DNA from: an uncultured Actinomycetes bacterium
GTDB taxonomy: Bacteria; Actinomycetota; Acidimicrobiia; Acidimicrobiales; Microtrichaceae
Direction of reading: 5' to 3'
NCBI GenBank assembly: GCA_903953195.1
Contig: CAJBIS010000032.1
Location: 1-12,805, forward strand
DNA length: 12,805 bases
Positions 1 to 6,202 of the stretch are shown here, one piece after another (the stretch's first letter is position 1; the number at the start of each line of letters is the position of its first letter). The notes beneath the pieces are model-generated. The model ran no database searches. It was not told the origin of the DNA and saw only the letters and a list, made by a program, of their open reading frames with translations. The position numbers were made by a program, and so were the translations under genes.

Positions 1-1
1 G

Positions 2-97
2 CTGACGCTCGGCCGTGCGCTCGAGGGTCGACGCATCATCAGTGACCAGTCGGAGCCCGCCGACTCGCCTGACGACGGGCCCGACGGCCCGGCCTGA
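2..97 (+). CDS. C-terminal tail of an upstream gene (5' end outside window)
   Basis: This frame is open from the window edge to a TGA at 95-97 and encodes about 31 residues ending in an acidic, proline-rich tail (SDQSEPADSPDDGPDGPA). Its third codon positions are mostly G or C, like the real genes around it. The stop lies three bases before the GTG start of the next gene in the same frame, the spacing expected of two genes in one operon. There is too little sequence to name a family. The charged tail looks like a disordered C-terminus. A chance open frame cannot be excluded, because such frames are common in DNA of this composition. Confidence 0.45.
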   Translation: MTLGRALEGRRIISDQSEPADSPDDGPDGPA

Positions 98-100
98 GTC

Positions 101-814
101 GTGGCACGACCGTCGCGCTCCAACCGGCTCGCCGTTGGAGGGACCTGGCGTGGACCGGCTCCGGAGCCGATCCTCGGCGTGTGCGTCACGGTGTGCGCGG
201 TGCTGGTGTTGCAGCTCCTGGTCCAGCCGTCGATGCATTCGTGGGCGCACTGGAGCAAGCTCGCCCTCGAGGTGCTCGTCGTCGCCGGCCTGCTCATCAC
301 CTACGGCACCGGCGACCACGTGCGGAACTGGCACCAGCACGCGTACTCGAAGCCGGTCTGGCGGGCGACGACGGTGCTCATCATCCTGGCGTCGGCCACG
401 AACGCCGGCTCCGGGCTGCTGCTCGTGCAGGAGATCCTCGGTGATTCGGCGTCCTTCGACACGTTCGACCTGTTGTTGTCGGCAGGAACCATCTACGTCA
501 CCAACATCGTCGTGTTCGGACTCTGGTACTGGCACTGCGACCGCGGTGGGCAGGGGCGGCGTGCTGAGGGAACCGGACGGCAGCCGCCGGATTTCATCTT
601 TCCCCAGATGACCGACCCGGAACTGGCGGACCCACGCTGGCGACCCCGGTTCGTCGACTACCTGTACGTGTCGTTCACCAATGCCGCATCGTTCGGTCCG
701 ACTGACGCGATGCCGGCGGCGCGCTGGGCGAAGCTCGCGATGATGGGTCAGGCGATGCTGGCCCTCACGCTCATCACGCTGGTGGTGTCGCGGCTCGTCG
801 GCCTGCTCTCCTGA
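101..814 (+). CDS. Five-helix integral membrane protein with pore-like C-terminus
   Basis: This 237-residue protein has hydrophobic segments at about 24-42, 52-69, 89-112, 123-145 and 208-235. Between helices 4 and 5 are the motifs GLWYWHCDRGG (140-150) and DFIFPQM (164-170). I recall similar motifs from a widespread uncharacterised bacterial membrane family, but I know of no assigned function. The C-terminal stretch D186-L236 has a short amphipathic segment, SFGPTDAMP (197-205), then a long final helix. This is the layout of the pore loop and inner helix of two-helix ion channels, but without the TVGYGD filter. The GTG start at 101 was chosen because it follows the upstream stop by three bases and keeps the first helix. 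I see no clear ribosome binding site, and a GTG at 179 is a weaker alternative. Its transcript probably ends at the 831-877 hairpin. Confidence 0.8.
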   Translation: MARPSRSNRLAVGGTWRGPAPEPILGVCVTVCAVLVLQLLVQPSMHSWAHWSKLALEVLVVAGLLITYGTGDHVRNWHQHAYSKPVWRATTVLIILASATNAGSGLLLVQEILGDSASFDTFDLLLSAGTIYVTNIVVFGLWYWHCDRGGQGRRAEGTGRQPPDFIFPQMTDPELADPRWRPRFVDYLYVSFTNAASFGPTDAMPAARWAKLAMMGQAMLALTLITLVVSRLVGLLS

Positions 815-830
815 CCGGCACCCGAACGCG

Positions 831-877
831 GCACTCCCCGGATCCGTGTCGCCGGGGGCGACGGATCCGGGGAGTGC
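831..877. terminator. Strong bidirectional terminator hairpin
   Basis: There is a perfect 17-bp inverted repeat, left arm 831-847 (gcactccccggatccgt) and right arm 861-877. The 13-base loop can itself fold a further CGCC/GGCG stem (850-853 with 857-860), giving an almost continuous helix. It lies between the converging stops of the membrane protein (814) and the thiolase (902), so it can serve both. There is no T-tract on either side, as is usual for GC-rich actinobacterial terminators. Confidence 0.8.
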
Positions 878-901
878 GAGCGGTTCAGTGCAGATCGGGC
901 G

Positions 902-2083
902 TCAGATGGTCTTGACGATCAGGGCGTCGCCCTGGCCGCCACCACCGCACAGAGCCGCAGCGCCGGTGCCGCCGCCGCGCCGGGCGAGCTCGTGGAGCAT
1001 CGTCAGCACGATGCGGGTGCCCGACATGCCGATGGGGTGACCCAGGGCGATCGCGCCACCGTTGACGTTGACGACGTCGTCGGTCACGCCGAGGTCCTTG
1101 GTGGATGCCACGCCGACGGCTGCGAAGGCCTCGTTGAGCTCGAACAGGTCGACGTCGCCGACCGACAGGCCCGCACGGTCGAGCGCCGACTTGATGGCGT
1201 TCGCCGGCTGCGTGAGCAGCGAGGCGTCGGGCCCGGCCACCTGGCCGTACGACACGATCTCGCCGAGCGGCGAGCCGCCGATGCGCTCTGCGGCCTCCTT
1301 CGAGGCGACGATCACCGCGGCACCGCCGTCGGAGATCTGCGAGGCATTGCCGGCGGTGATGTTGCCGGCCTTGTCGAACGCCGGACGCAGGCCGCTGAGC
1401 GACTCGTAGGTCGACTCGGCGCGCACACCCTCGTCGACGGTGAACGTCACCGGGTCGCCCTTGCGCTGCGGGATGCTCACCGGGACGATCTCGTCGTCGA
1501 AGAGCCCGTCCTTCTGGGCCTTGGCGGCACGCTCGTGCGAGGCCGCGGCCAGCGCGTCCTGCTCCTCGCGGCTCAGGCCGGCGGTGGCGGCGTACTTCTC
1601 GGTGCCTGCACCCATGGCGCACTGGTCGATGGCGCAGAACAGGCCGTCGTACATCATCGAGTCGACGACGGACTTGTCGCCCATGCGCATGCCGGCGCGG
1701 GCGTCGGGCAGCAGGTACGGCGCGTTGGTCATCGACTCCTGGCCACCGGCCACGACGACGTCGGCGAGGCCGGCCTGGATCATCAGGTCCGCGAGCATGA
1801 TCGAGTTGATGCCCGACAGGCAGACCTTGTTGACGGTGGTCGCCGGCACGCTCATCGGGATGCCACCGGCCACTGCGGCCTGGCGGGCGGGGAGCTGACC
1901 GGCGCCCGCGAGCAGCACCTGGCCCATGAAGACGTAGTCGACGGCCTCGGGAGCGACACCGGCGCGCTCGAGGGCGGCCTTGATCGCGATGCCGCCCAGG
2001 TCCGAGCCCTTGAACCCGGCGAGTGAGCCGGACATCTTGCCGATCGGGGTTCGAGCCCCCTGCAGAATCACCGAACCTGGCAT
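902..2083 (-). CDS. Thiolase, acetyl-CoA C-acetyltransferase type
   Basis: This 393-residue protein has the full length and motifs of a thiolase II, which condenses two acetyl-CoA to acetoacetyl-CoA or runs the reverse thiolysis. The acyl-accepting cysteine is C88 in VNKVCLSG. The NEAF motif follows at roughly 320. The catalytic His is H349 in GHPIGMSG and the second catalytic Cys is C379 in ALCGGGGQGDA near the end. The N-terminus (VILQGARTPIGK) is typical. The ATG at 2081-2083 was chosen because a perfect GGAGGTGA precedes it by four bases. A longer frame to 2173 adds 30 residues with no family similarity. The gene diverges from ccr, which suggests it supplies acetoacetyl-CoA for the ethylmalonyl-CoA route. 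A role in beta-oxidation or polyhydroxybutyrate metabolism is equally compatible with the sequence. Confidence 0.95.
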   Translation of the reverse strand: MPGSVILQGARTPIGKMSGSLAGFKGSDLGGIAIKAALERAGVAPEAVDYVFMGQVLLAGAGQLPARQAAVAGGIPMSVPATTVNKVCLSGINSIMLADLMIQAGLADVVVAGGQESMTNAPYLLPDARAGMRMGDKSVVDSMMYDGLFCAIDQCAMGAGTEKYAATAGLSREEQDALAAASHERAAKAQKDGLFDDEIVPVSIPQRKGDPVTFTVDEGVRAESTYESLSGLRPAFDKAGNITAGNASQISDGGAAVIVASKEAAERIGGSPLGEIVSYGQVAGPDASLLTQPANAIKSALDRAGLSVGDVDLFELNEAFAAVGVASTKDLGVTDDVVNVNGGAIALGHPIGMSGTRIVLTMLHELARRGGGTGAAALCGGGGQGDALIVKTI

Positions 2084-2087
2084 GTGG

Positions 2088-2095
2088 TCACCTCC
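2088..2095 (-). promoter_or_regulatory. Ribosome binding site of the thiolase gene
   Basis: The minus strand reads GGAGGTGA four bases before the ATG at 2083, a near-complete anti-Shine-Dalgarno match. It fixes the thiolase start and shows that this gene has a leader, unlike its divergent neighbour. Confidence 0.85.
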
Positions 2096-2244
2096 ACGAT
2101 CGGGACCGGTCGTCGGCCCCTGCGAATGAGGACCGAGGGTACTGAACTCTCGGCACCGGCGTCGAAGCCGCATGTCACAACAGCAGAATTACAGAACACG
2201 AAACAATTTTCGTCATTCGCTGGCCCGGAGTGAGTTCGTCCGGG

Positions 2245-2250
2245 TAGGTT
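2245..2250 (+). promoter_or_regulatory. -10 element of a likely leaderless ccr promoter
   Basis: TAGGTT fits the actinobacterial -10 consensus TAnnnT and lies seven bases before the ATG at 2258. Transcription would then begin at or next to the A of the ATG, giving a leaderless mRNA. No clear -35 box is seen. This position argues against the upstream TTG at 2249 as the start, since it would not be on the transcript. Confidence 0.55.
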
Positions 2251-2257
2251 GCCCGCC

Positions 2258-3607
2258 ATGCAGGAGTTCCTCGAAGCCATCCAGTCCGGAGCCTCTGGCG
2301 ACGACCTCGCCAACATGCCGATTCCGGAGTCGTACCGCGCCGCACACGTGCTGCGCTCGGAGCAGGACATGTGGGAGGGGGTGGCCTCCGAGGACAAGGA
2401 CCCCCGGCAGTCGCTGCACGTCGGTGAGATCCCGACCCCGGAACTGGCCCCCGACGAGGTGTACATCGCGGTGATGGCCAGTGCCATCAACTTCAACACG
2501 GTGTGGACGTCGATCTTCGAGCCACTCCCGACCTTCGGATTCCTCGACCGACTTGGTCGGGAGTCGGTGTGGGGCGCCCGCCACGCGCAGGACTTCCACG
2601 TGGTCGGCTCCGACGCCTCGGGCGTGGTGCTGCGGGTCGGTTCGGCGGTGCGCAACTGGAAGCCCGGCGACCGGGTGGCCGTCCACTGCAACTACGTCGA
2701 CGACCAGGACCCCTCGGCTCACAACGACTCGATGCTCGCCGCCAACCAGCGGATCTGGGGTTTCGAGACGAACTACGGCGGCCTCGCGGAGCTGTCGGTG
2801 GTCAAGGCCAACCAGCTGATGCCGAAGCCCGAGCACCTCACCTGGGAGGAATCCGCGGTCAATGCCCTGTGCGCGTCCACCAGCTACCGCATGCTCGTCG
2901 GCGAGCACGCCGCCCGCATGAAGCAGGGCGACGTCGTGTTCATCTGGGGCGCGACCGGCGGCATCGGCGCGTACGCCACGCAGCTCGTGCTCAACGGCGG
3001 CGGCACCCCCGTCGGCGTCGTCTCGTCCGAGAGTCGCGTCGAACTCCTCAAGGCCATGGGCTGCGAGGCGGTCATCGACCGGCGTGCCGAGGGCTACCAG
3101 TTCTGGTCCGACGAGCACACCCAGGACGAGTCGGAGTGGCGACGTCTGGGCAAGAAGGTGCGCGAGCTCGTGGGTGAGGACCCCGACATCGTGTTCGAGC
3201 ACCCGGGCCGCTCGACGATGGGCGCCTCGGTGTTCATGGCCAAGAAGGGCGGCAAGATCGTCACCTGCGCGGCGACGTCCGGCTACATGATCGAGTACGA
3301 CAACCGTCACCTGTGGATGAAGCTGAAGAGCATCATCTCGAGTCACTTCGCCAACTACCAGGAGGCGTGGGAGATGAACCGGCTGATCGACCGGGGCGCC
3401 GTCCAGCCGGTGATGAGCGAGGTGTTCACGCTCGACCAGACGGGCGAGGCCGCGCTCAAGACCCACAAGAACCAGGGCGAGGGGAAGCTCGGCGTCCTGT
3501 GCCTCGCACCCGAGGCCGGCCTGGGCATCACGAACCCCGAGAAGCGTGAGGCGATCGGCGAGGACAAGATCACCCTCTACCAGCGCCACGCCCGCGGCGA
3601 GCTCTGA
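2258..3607 (+). CDS. ccr: Crotonyl-CoA carboxylase/reductase
   Basis: This 449-residue enzyme carries out NADPH-dependent reductive carboxylation of crotonyl-CoA to ethylmalonyl-CoA, the committing step of the ethylmalonyl-CoA pathway and a source of unusual polyketide extender units. It belongs to the medium-chain dehydrogenase superfamily: a GroES-like catalytic domain (about 60-200), a Rossmann domain with WGATGGIGAYATQ (about 230-242), and a return to the catalytic fold. The residues I recall as forming the CO2 site in characterised Ccr have clear counterparts: N78 in SAINFNT, F169-E170 in WGFETNYGG, and H363 in SSHFANYQ. It should therefore carboxylate rather than only reduce. ATG 2258 was chosen from the leaderless -10 box. 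A TTG at 2249 would add three residues. The epimerase follows after 26 bases, presumably on the same transcript. Confidence 0.96.
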   Translation: MQEFLEAIQSGASGDDLANMPIPESYRAAHVLRSEQDMWEGVASEDKDPRQSLHVGEIPTPELAPDEVYIAVMASAINFNTVWTSIFEPLPTFGFLDRLGRESVWGARHAQDFHVVGSDASGVVLRVGSAVRNWKPGDRVAVHCNYVDDQDPSAHNDSMLAANQRIWGFETNYGGLAELSVVKANQLMPKPEHLTWEESAVNALCASTSYRMLVGEHAARMKQGDVVFIWGATGGIGAYATQLVLNGGGTPVGVVSSESRVELLKAMGCEAVIDRRAEGYQFWSDEHTQDESEWRRLGKKVRELVGEDPDIVFEHPGRSTMGASVFMAKKGGKIVTCAATSGYMIEYDNRHLWMKLKSIISSHFANYQEAWEMNRLIDRGAVQPVMSEVFTLDQTGEAALKTHKNQGEGKLGVLCLAPEAGLGITNPEKREAIGEDKITLYQRHARGEL

Positions 3608-3633
3608 TCCCGAACGACGTCCGAGGAGCCCTC

Positions 3634-4047
3634 ATGACCGACGAACTGATCCTGACCGAGATCGACCACGTGGCCATCGCCGTCCGCGACCTCGACGCGG
3701 CCGTCGACTTCTACCAGCGGGCCTTCGGCGCGACCGTCGCCCACCGAGAGGTCGTCGAGTCCGACGGCGTCGAGGAGGCGCTGGTCAAGGTGGCCGACAG
3801 CTACATCCAGCTGACCGCCGCCACCCGCGACGACTCGCCGATCGCGAAGGCGATCGAGAAGCGTGGCGAGGGCCTGCATCACATCGGCTACCGGGTCGAC
3901 GACTGCCAGGCGGCACTCGATGCCATGGTCGCCGCCGGCGCCACGCCGATCGATCAGGCGCCGCGTCCCGGGTCGCGGGGCACGACGGTGGCCTTCGTGC
4001 ACCCGAAGGGCGCATTCGGCACCCTCATCGAACTCGTCCAGGAGTGA
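3634..4047 (+). CDS. mce: Methylmalonyl-/ethylmalonyl-CoA epimerase
   Basis: This 137-residue protein is a vicinal-oxygen-chelate (glyoxalase-fold) epimerase of normal family length with two beta-alpha-beta-beta-beta modules. The metal ligands of methylmalonyl-CoA epimerases have matching positions: H12 in IDHVAIAV, Q59 in SYIQLTA, H83 (or H82) in GLHHIGY, and E133 in LIELVQ. It interconverts the 2R and 2S forms of methylmalonyl-CoA, and in ethylmalonyl-CoA organisms the same enzyme also acts on ethylmalonyl-CoA. The start is supported by GAGGAG at 3623-3628, five bases before the ATG. It directly follows ccr, so the product of Ccr can be passed on to the mutase that needs the other epimer. 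No mutase gene is in the window. The transcript probably ends at the hairpin 4055-4079. Confidence 0.94.
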   Translation: MTDELILTEIDHVAIAVRDLDAAVDFYQRAFGATVAHREVVESDGVEEALVKVADSYIQLTAATRDDSPIAKAIEKRGEGLHHIGYRVDDCQAALDAMVAAGATPIDQAPRPGSRGTTVAFVHPKGAFGTLIELVQE

Positions 4048-4054
4048 CGGCCTG

Positions 4055-4079
4055 CCGCTGCCGGCCGAGGCGGCAGCGG
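4055..4079. terminator. Bidirectional terminator hairpin between mce and the sulfatase
   Basis: A perfect nine-base inverted repeat, ccgctgccg (4055-4063) with cggcagcgg (4071-4079), encloses a seven-base loop. It sits just after the mce stop (4047) and just beyond the sulfatase stop (4111), between converging genes. There is no T-tract. Confidence 0.7.
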
Positions 4080-4110
4080 TGTGCACCAGTGATCGAGACG
4101 GGCGGATGAC

Positions 4111-5679
4111 TCAGACGGGTGCCTCGAGCTCGAGCCGCGGCTCGAGCTCGGGTGGCAGGCTCGCCCTGAGCTGCGCGACCAGGTCGTCGCGCAGTGACCG
4201 AACCGCCGGATCGTCCCAGCGGTTCTCGCGCTGCAACGGGTCGTCGGCGAGCGAGTAGAGCTCGCCCTCGGTCCCGTCGTGGACCGCACCGGGAAGGTAC
4301 GTCGTGCACACCCACCCGTCACGGGTGATCGTGCGCACGTACATGCCGACACCGAACAGTTCGGAGTCCCACGCGGTGAGCTGCTGATCGATGCCACGGG
4401 TCTGCGCGTCGGCGTCGGACACGGGCAGCGCCGACCCCTGCATCCACTCCGGTGTGGCCACGCCGGCGATCTGCGTGAACGTGGGTGCCAGATCGATCAG
4501 TCCGACGGGCGCGGTCACCGTCGCGGGCTCCACCGCGGCCGACGTCGCCGGTCGCCAGATGAGCGGCAGTCGCATGAGTCCGTCGACGTGGTACGGCCCC
4601 TTGAACAACAGCCCGAAATCGCCCTGCAGCTCGCCGTGATCGGTGGTGACGATCACGTCGACGTCGTCGGTCCACCCCCGCCGTTCGATCTCGGCGAGCA
4701 CCCGCCCGATCGCCTCGTCGATGAGTTCGACCTCGATGGCATTCATGGCGTTCACTTCGCGGACCTGGTCCGCGGTCATCGCTGCGGGCACCCACGCCGG
4801 CGGCGCCTCGTAGTTCGACACGAGCGTGCCGTCGTACCAGCGTCGCCACTGGGCCGGCTTGGCGTCCAGGATCCGCTCCCGATCGGCGGCCGACTCCGGG
4901 TAGCCGGCGGGCAGGTCGACGTCGCGCCACGGCACCCGGTGGAGTTCCGACTCGGGCGGATCCCACGGGTGGTGCGGGTCGGGGAAGCTCATCCAGCAGA
5001 ACCAGTCGTCGTCGGCGTCCAGGCCACCGAGCCAGTCGATCGTGCGCTGCGCCACCCAGTCGGTGTGGTACCAGTCCCGCTCGATCGGGTTGTGCTTCAC
5101 CTGCGGGGCACCGGTGTCGCCGAGACCCTCGGCGTTGACCTCGAGGTCGGCGTCGATGACCGAGTAGTAGTTGCCGATCGCTTCCGGATGCTCCGCAGCG
5201 ATCCACTTGGCGTAGTGCAGGTAGCCCGTCGCGCCGTGAGTCGCGAAGCGCAGGTGGTCGAATCCTCGGTGCGGGCCGACGCCGCCGCCGTACTGCGGCG
5301 CCTCGATCGTGTCGGTGCCGAGCGACGCCACCCGGTTCTCGTTGAACCGTTCGAACGGGTCGAGGAACGGCTCGAAGTGGGCCTTGCCGATGAGCGCGGT
5401 CCGGTAGCCGGCGTCGTGCAGCACGGCTGCGACCGACGGGGCGTCGACGGGCAGGGGGACACCGTTCATCCAGACGCCGTGGGTCGCCTGATGCTGACCG
5501 GTGAGCATGGTCGAGCGCGACGGCATGCACACCACGGACTGCGGGACGGCCCGCTCGTAGCGGATGCCGTCCGCGGCGAGCGCGTCGACGACGGGTGTAC
5601 GTGAGAGCAGTCCGCCGTTGCAGCCGAGCGTGTCGTAGCGCTGCTGGTCCGTGGTGATGAACAGGATGCGGCGACCCAT
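4111..5679 (-). CDS. Formylglycine-dependent sulfatase family hydrolase
   Basis: This 522-residue member of the alkaline phosphatase/sulfatase superfamily hydrolyses sulfate esters (or phospho/phosphonate monoesters in some relatives). The activation site is C51 in CMPSRSTMLTG, the C-x-P-x-R motif whose Cys becomes formylglycine. Metal and active-site residues appear to be D11-Q12 at the N-terminus, K99 and H101 in GKAH, H236-H237 in DPHHPWD, D347-H348 in TTDHGE, and K360 in LLFKG. The DQ pair at the N-terminus resembles choline sulfatases and phosphonate monoester hydrolases. No signal peptide is visible, so it is probably cytoplasmic. A good GGGAGGG lies four bases before the ATG. The start overlaps the stop of the SRPBCC gene by one base (TGATG), indicating translational coupling. 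No formylglycine-generating enzyme is present here. The substrate is unknown. Confidence 0.93.
   Translation of the reverse strand: MGRRILFITTDQQRYDTLGCNGGLLSRTPVVDALAADGIRYERAVPQSVVCMPSRSTMLTGQHQATHGVWMNGVPLPVDAPSVAAVLHDAGYRTALIGKAHFEPFLDPFERFNENRVASLGTDTIEAPQYGGGVGPHRGFDHLRFATHGATGYLHYAKWIAAEHPEAIGNYYSVIDADLEVNAEGLGDTGAPQVKHNPIERDWYHTDWVAQRTIDWLGGLDADDDWFCWMSFPDPHHPWDPPESELHRVPWRDVDLPAGYPESAADRERILDAKPAQWRRWYDGTLVSNYEAPPAWVPAAMTADQVREVNAMNAIEVELIDEAIGRVLAEIERRGWTDDVDVIVTTDHGELQGDFGLLFKGPYHVDGLMRLPLIWRPATSAAVEPATVTAPVGLIDLAPTFTQIAGVATPEWMQGSALPVSDADAQTRGIDQQLTAWDSELFGVGMYVRTITRDGWVCTTYLPGAVHDGTEGELYSLADDPLQRENRWDDPAVRSLRDDLVAQLRASLPPELEPRLELEAPV
4125..4150. repeat. 26-bp perfect palindrome inside the sulfatase 3' end
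   Basis: Bases 4125-4137 (cgagctcgagccg) are the exact reverse complement of 4138-4150, with no spacer, centred on ccgcgg. It encodes part of the Leu/Glu-rich C-terminal tail of the sulfatase (ELEPRLELE), near the stop at 4111. With no loop it would act at the DNA level or form a hairpin with a minimal loop. The cause may simply be the repeated Leu-Glu codons (CTC GAG). Confidence 0.75.
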
Positions 5680-6113
5680 CAGGCCCTCCCGGTGGCGTTG
5701 CCGACGGGCCGTTCGCCCGACTCGAACTGTCGCTTGAGTTCACGGAGTCCCGCGCCGGCTGCGCCGCCGATCACGAGCGCCATGACATCGGGCTCCGCGT
5801 CGGTGGCGTACGCGATCAGGCACCGGTCGTCGCCGAGATCGAAGACGTCGATCGTGCCCAGGTGGTGCCGGAAGAATCCGGCCGACACCGTGTACTGGAA
5901 TCGTCGGAGGACCGAGTCGTTCGTCAGGATCCGTTCCGGGAGCGGGATCCCGGACCCGATCGTGATCGTGCGTTCGTCACCGTCGACCACCGCGTCGCTC
6001 ACGCCGGGGAACCACTCGGGCAGCGTTGTCGGGTCCCCGACGAAGGCCCAGACGTCATCGGCGGATGCGTTGATGATCTGCTGTCGCCGGACCGATGCCA
6101 CGACGAGCATCAT
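5679..6113 (-). CDS. SRPBCC (START-like) family protein
   Basis: This small protein (144 residues from the chosen start) has the SRPBCC/polyketide-cyclase pattern. After VRRQQIINASADDVWAFVGDP come the first strand, helix and loop, then LPEWFPGV, a middle set of strands with GIPLPERIL and FQYTVS, and a C-terminal alpha helix (GAAGAGLRELKRQFESG). The fold makes a hydrophobic cavity that binds a small or lipidic ligand. No catalytic function can be read from it. The ATG at 6111-6113 was preferred because the family fold begins just after it. A longer frame from 6167 adds 18 unconvincing residues. Neither start has a strong Shine-Dalgarno. The stop overlaps the sulfatase ATG by one base, so the two proteins are probably made together. 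It diverges from a TetR gene, which may control it. Confidence 0.82.
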   Translation of the reverse strand: MMLVVASVRRQQIINASADDVWAFVGDPTTLPEWFPGVSDAVVDGDERTITIGSGIPLPERILTNDSVLRRFQYTVSAGFFRHHLGTIDVFDLGDDRCLIAYATDAEPDVMALVIGGAAGAGLRELKRQFESGERPVGNATGRA

Positions 6114-6127
6114 GGCATCCGGTCGGC

Positions 6128-6161
6128 GATCCGTCAGGTGACGCGCCGTGTGGGACGGATC
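6128..6161. repeat. Inverted repeat, candidate operator between SRPBCC and tetR
   Basis: Eight-base arms gatccgtc (6128-6135) and gacggatc (6154-6161) are perfect reverse complements separated by 18 bases. If the SRPBCC gene starts at 6113, this dyad lies in the divergent intergenic region, where a TetR-family regulator commonly binds. If the longer start at 6167 is real, it lies in coding sequence. The operator role is inference. Confidence 0.4.
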
Positions 6162-6190
6162 CGCCATGAAGCATCGGACGGCGCCTGCGG

Positions 6191-6196
6191 TACTGT
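6191..6196 (+). promoter_or_regulatory. -10 element of the tetR promoter
   Basis: TACTGT fits TAnnnT and ends six bases before the GTG at 6203. Transcription would begin at about 6203. This allows a leaderless GTG start there, or a short leader to the ATG at 6236. No clear -35 is visible. Confidence 0.45.
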
Positions 6197-6202
6197 GAGT
6201 GT

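Larger units (their letters stand above)
2084..2257. promoter_or_regulatory. Divergent control region with AT-rich island and three dyads
   Basis: This is the 174-base gap between the divergent thiolase and ccr starts. Bases 2171-2218 are only about 38% G+C by my count, in strong contrast to the surroundings. Three inverted repeats can be seen. The first pairs 2133-2140 with 2146-2153 (eight pairs, one G-T, in the thiolase leader). The second pairs acgaaa 2198-2203 with tttcgt 2208-2213 inside the AT-rich island. The third pairs cccgga 2224-2229 with tccggg 2239-2244, next to the ccr promoter box. I infer a shared promoter/operator region. The regulator is unknown and no regulator gene adjoins it. 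Confidence 0.65.

Noticed and set aside
15..611. A 198-codon open frame on the plus strand over the membrane-protein gene
   Set aside because: It is very rich in Arg and Ser with no domain or hydrophobic pattern, and it overlaps a convincing membrane protein in another frame. This is typical of a GC-driven shadow frame.
902..2173. Thiolase start at 2173
   Set aside because: The added 30 residues have no thiolase similarity and include the ribosome binding site GGAGGTGA that serves the ATG at 2083.
2249..2257. TTG 2249 as the ccr start
   Set aside because: It falls within the predicted -10 box and lacks a ribosome binding site, whereas ATG 2258 fits leaderless initiation.
2213..3589. A 458-codon open frame antisense to ccr
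   Set aside because: It lies opposite a gene with intact catalytic residues. Its composition (His, Arg, Leu, Val, Asp) is that of an antisense shadow, and it has no recognisable motif.
4279..5604. A 441-codon open frame antisense to the sulfatase
   Set aside because: It is antisense to a complete sulfatase with all active-site motifs. Its product is Arg/Gly/Asp/Val-rich and resembles nothing.
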